A DNA stretch of 7,585 nt, from NCBI GenBank assembly GCA_945890905.1, contig CAMDDI010000169.1, positions 1-7,585 on the forward strand, given 5' to 3'. The position numbers and the translations under genes were made by a program. Each line of letters starts with the position of its first letter. The first letter of the stretch is position 1. Below, piece after piece: positions 6,062 through 7,585 of the stretch. This DNA is from Bacteriovorax stolpii. Lineage in GTDB: Bacteria; Bdellovibrionota; Bacteriovoracia; Bacteriovoracales; Bacteriovoracaceae. Below the pieces are notes generated by a model. That model was not told where the DNA came from. It searched no databases and saw only the letters and a program-made list of their open reading frames with translations.

Positions 6062-7117
6062 ATGAAATATGCAGTTTTAGCTGCCGGTGGAACCGGCGGA
6101 CATATCAATGCTGCACTTGCAGTGGGTGAAGCCTTTAAAGACGATGGCTATGAGATATTGTATCTCACTGGAAAGCGCCCCCTTGATTACAAACTCTTTA
6201 AAGGGCAAAACGTCAGGTACTTGGATTCAAAACCGCTTCGAACCAATAATCCTCTTCAGCTTTTTAAAAATATCATTCACAACTTTTTAAGCTTCTTTCA
6301 GATTTTTTTCTCTTACCTCATGAAGCGTCCCCAATTCATTGTAGGAGCTGGCGGCTACGTTTGTGGCCCCACTCTCTTGGCGGGGTATCTGCAATTTATC
6401 CCGGTGTTTATCATTGAGCAGAATGCAGTCATGGGACTCACTAATAAACTTCTGGGTTGGTTTTCAACAAAGATTTTTGTTCATTTTTCTAAGACTCGCG
6501 GTCTCTCAGAGGGTTTAAAGAAAAAAGTCAGATTGGTGGGAAATCCCACTCGCAAATCTATTAAACCAGCACCGACTAAAGCCTTTGATGGAACACTTAA
6601 AGTTCTTGTTTTCGGAGGAAGCCTGGGTGCTACACAAATTAATAAAATTATTTTTGATATATTAAAGAATCCCTCGGTGCAGAAGCTCTCCATTCATCAT
6701 CAACTTGGAGGAGATGCTAAAGCTCCAGAAATTTCCACTCAAGTGGATTACGTTCCCATGAATTATATTGATAACATTCAGCAGGAATACGAGTGGTGTG
6801 ACGTCATGATCGCTCGTGCTGGTGCCAGTACTGTTTCGGAACTTGCGATCATTCGAAAGCCAGTTCTAATCATTCCCTATCCTCAGGCCACAGATAACCA
6901 TCAGTTTTATAATGCGGAAATTTTTAGGGATGAAGCAGATTTTACGGTTGAGGTTCTTGATCCTAAAATTGCCCATGAGGAAGCTGTAAAACGAACTCAA
7001 GAATTTTTACTCAAAGCCTCTCAAGAGCAACTTCAGTATTCAAAGAATCTCCAAACAGGTAATAACACTTGTGTTGAAATCCTTCGAGAGATCAAATCCC
7101 ATGTTAGGCTCGCTTAA
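6062..7117 (+). CDS. murG: UDP-GlcNAc:lipid I GlcNAc transferase (MurG)
   Basis: Peripheral inner-membrane glycosyltransferase (GT28) that adds GlcNAc to lipid I to make lipid II, the substrate of FtsW. It has 351 aa, the usual length. Motifs: AAGGTGGHINAALAVGEAF (7-25) with His14; VGAGGYVCGP (94-103); IIEQNAVMGLTNKLL (117-131); VGNPTRKSI (159-167) with Arg164; FGGSLGATQIN (184-194); donor-binding ARAGASTVSELA (251-262) with Glu260; IPYPQATDNHQFYNAE (271-286). The usual proline of GGTGGHxxPA is replaced by Ala17, and the His of HEQN by Ile118; both are mild departures. The ATG abuts the ftsW stop (TAAATG) and no strong SD is visible, so translation is probably coupled to ftsW. Its 3' end overlaps murC by 17 nt. 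Confidence 0.97.
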   Translation: MKYAVLAAGGTGGHINAALAVGEAFKDDGYEILYLTGKRPLDYKLFKGQNVRYLDSKPLRTNNPLQLFKNIIHNFLSFFQIFFSYLMKRPQFIVGAGGYVCGPTLLAGYLQFIPVFIIEQNAVMGLTNKLLGWFSTKIFVHFSKTRGLSEGLKKKVRLVGNPTRKSIKPAPTKAFDGTLKVLVFGGSLGATQINKIIFDILKNPSVQKLSIHHQLGGDAKAPEISTQVDYVPMNYIDNIQQEYEWCDVMIARAGASTVSELAIIRKPVLIIPYPQATDNHQFYNAEIFRDEADFTVEVLDPKIAHEEAVKRTQEFLLKASQEQLQYSKNLQTGNNTCVEILREIKSHVRLA

Positions 7118-7585
7118 AACGACTAAGCTTCATTTTATCGGTATCGGTGGCATTGGCATGAGTGGAATTGCTGAGGTCTTAGTTGATCTAGGCTATCATG
7201 TCTCAGGTTCAGATTTAAATTCATCTTTTGTGACAGAAAATCTTAAGCGCAAAGGTGCTGAAATATTTTTGGGTCATTCTTCCAGCAATGTAGAAGATGC
7301 ATCTTTGATTGTTTACAGCTCAGCGATCGATGATAAAAATCCAGAAGTCATCCGAGCGCGGGAATTGCAAATTCCCATGGTGAGAAGAGCCGAAATGTTG
7401 GCCGAACTTATGCGGCTTAAGTCCGGGATTGCGGTGGCCGGATCTCACGGAAAAACCACTACGACGAGCCTAATCGCCACCATTTTTCAGGAAGCCAAAC
7501 TCGATGCCACTCATATCATTGGTGGAATTGTTCATAATTTAGGTGGTAATGCACGTAAAGGGGATGGAAATTATCTCATCGCTGA
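7101..7585 (+). CDS. murC: UDP-MurNAc:L-alanine ligase (MurC), 5' part
   Basis: Cytoplasmic ligase for the first stem-peptide residue. 161 complete codons are visible out of roughly 460-480; the frame is open to the window end. The N-terminal Rossmann motif HFIGIGGIGMSGIAEVL (11-27) is followed by GSDLN (36-40), IVYSSAI (70-76), NPEVIRA (80-86), RRAEMLAELMR (95-105), a fully conserved P-loop AGSHGKTTTT (113-122) and HIIGGIVHNLGGNARKG (138-154). The start ATG lies inside murG (17-nt overlap, different frame); GAGAG (7086-7090) is 10 nt upstream, and the protein aligns as a complete MurC N-terminus. Its intact GSHGKT serves as an in-window control for the altered P-loop in murD. The metal and carbamate region is beyond the window. 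Confidence 0.97.
   Translation, partial: MLGSLKTTKLHFIGIGGIGMSGIAEVLVDLGYHVSGSDLNSSFVTENLKRKGAEIFLGHSSSNVEDASLIVYSSAIDDKNPEVIRARELQIPMVRRAEMLAELMRLKSGIAVAGSHGKTTTTSLIATIFQEAKLDATHIIGGIVHNLGGNARKGDGNYLIA

Noticed and set aside
6083..6097. GCCGGT-GGA-ACCGGC hairpin early in murG
   Set aside because: It encodes the conserved GGTGG part of the MurG motif, so repetitive Gly codons explain the symmetry.

Overview
This window is an internal stretch of a bacterial division and cell wall (dcw) gene cluster. All genes lie on the + strand in the order murE (3' part) - murF - mraY - murD - ftsW - murG - murC (5' part). Together they cover the cytoplasmic and inner-membrane steps of peptidoglycan precursor synthesis, plus the septal glycan polymerase FtsW. 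Coding density is very high. I found no tRNA, rRNA, mobile element, CRISPR array or phage gene, and no non-coding stretch of 300 bases or more. The only notable gap is 69 nt between murD and ftsW.

Organism: a diderm bacterium with moderately AT-rich DNA. MurE carries the DNPR motif that marks meso-diaminopimelate ligases, so the stem peptide should be of the mDAP type. Gene order and the flavour of the proteins (MurD C-terminus, MurG GGTGGHINAAL start) suggest Bdellovibrionota or the former deltaproteobacteria. This is an inference from recognition, not from a search.

Layout: 1-939 murE end; 936-2324 murF, overlapping murE by ATGA; 2350-3426 mraY after a 25-nt gap; 3443-4825 murD after a 16-nt gap with a strong TAAGGAG site; 4826-4894 a structured leader; 4895-6061 ftsW; 6062-7117 murG, starting directly after the ftsW stop; 7101-7585 murC, overlapping murG by 17 nt and running off the window. 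The pathway is MurC (L-Ala), MurD (D-Glu), MurE (mDAP) and MurF (D-Ala-D-Ala) in the cytoplasm, MraY (lipid I) and MurG (lipid II) at the membrane, then FtsW at the septum.

Three things stand out. (1) The gene in the murD position is an intact 460-codon frame with a clear MurD scaffold, but almost every signature catalytic or ligand residue is replaced: P-loop Lys to Arg, the DHxD motif to KNLL, carbamylated Lys to Ala, SPG to SSS. It looks like a pseudoenzyme or a reprogrammed ligase. (2) The murD-ftsW gap holds a 16-bp hairpin between a good Shine-Dalgarno (GAGGAG) and the ftsW ATG. Folding would shorten the SD-to-ATG distance from 46 to 9 nt, which suggests a hairpin-bridged ribosome binding site. 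(3) MurF has Glu where the family has the carbamylated Lys. MurE and MurC, by contrast, look normal at the sites that can be seen.
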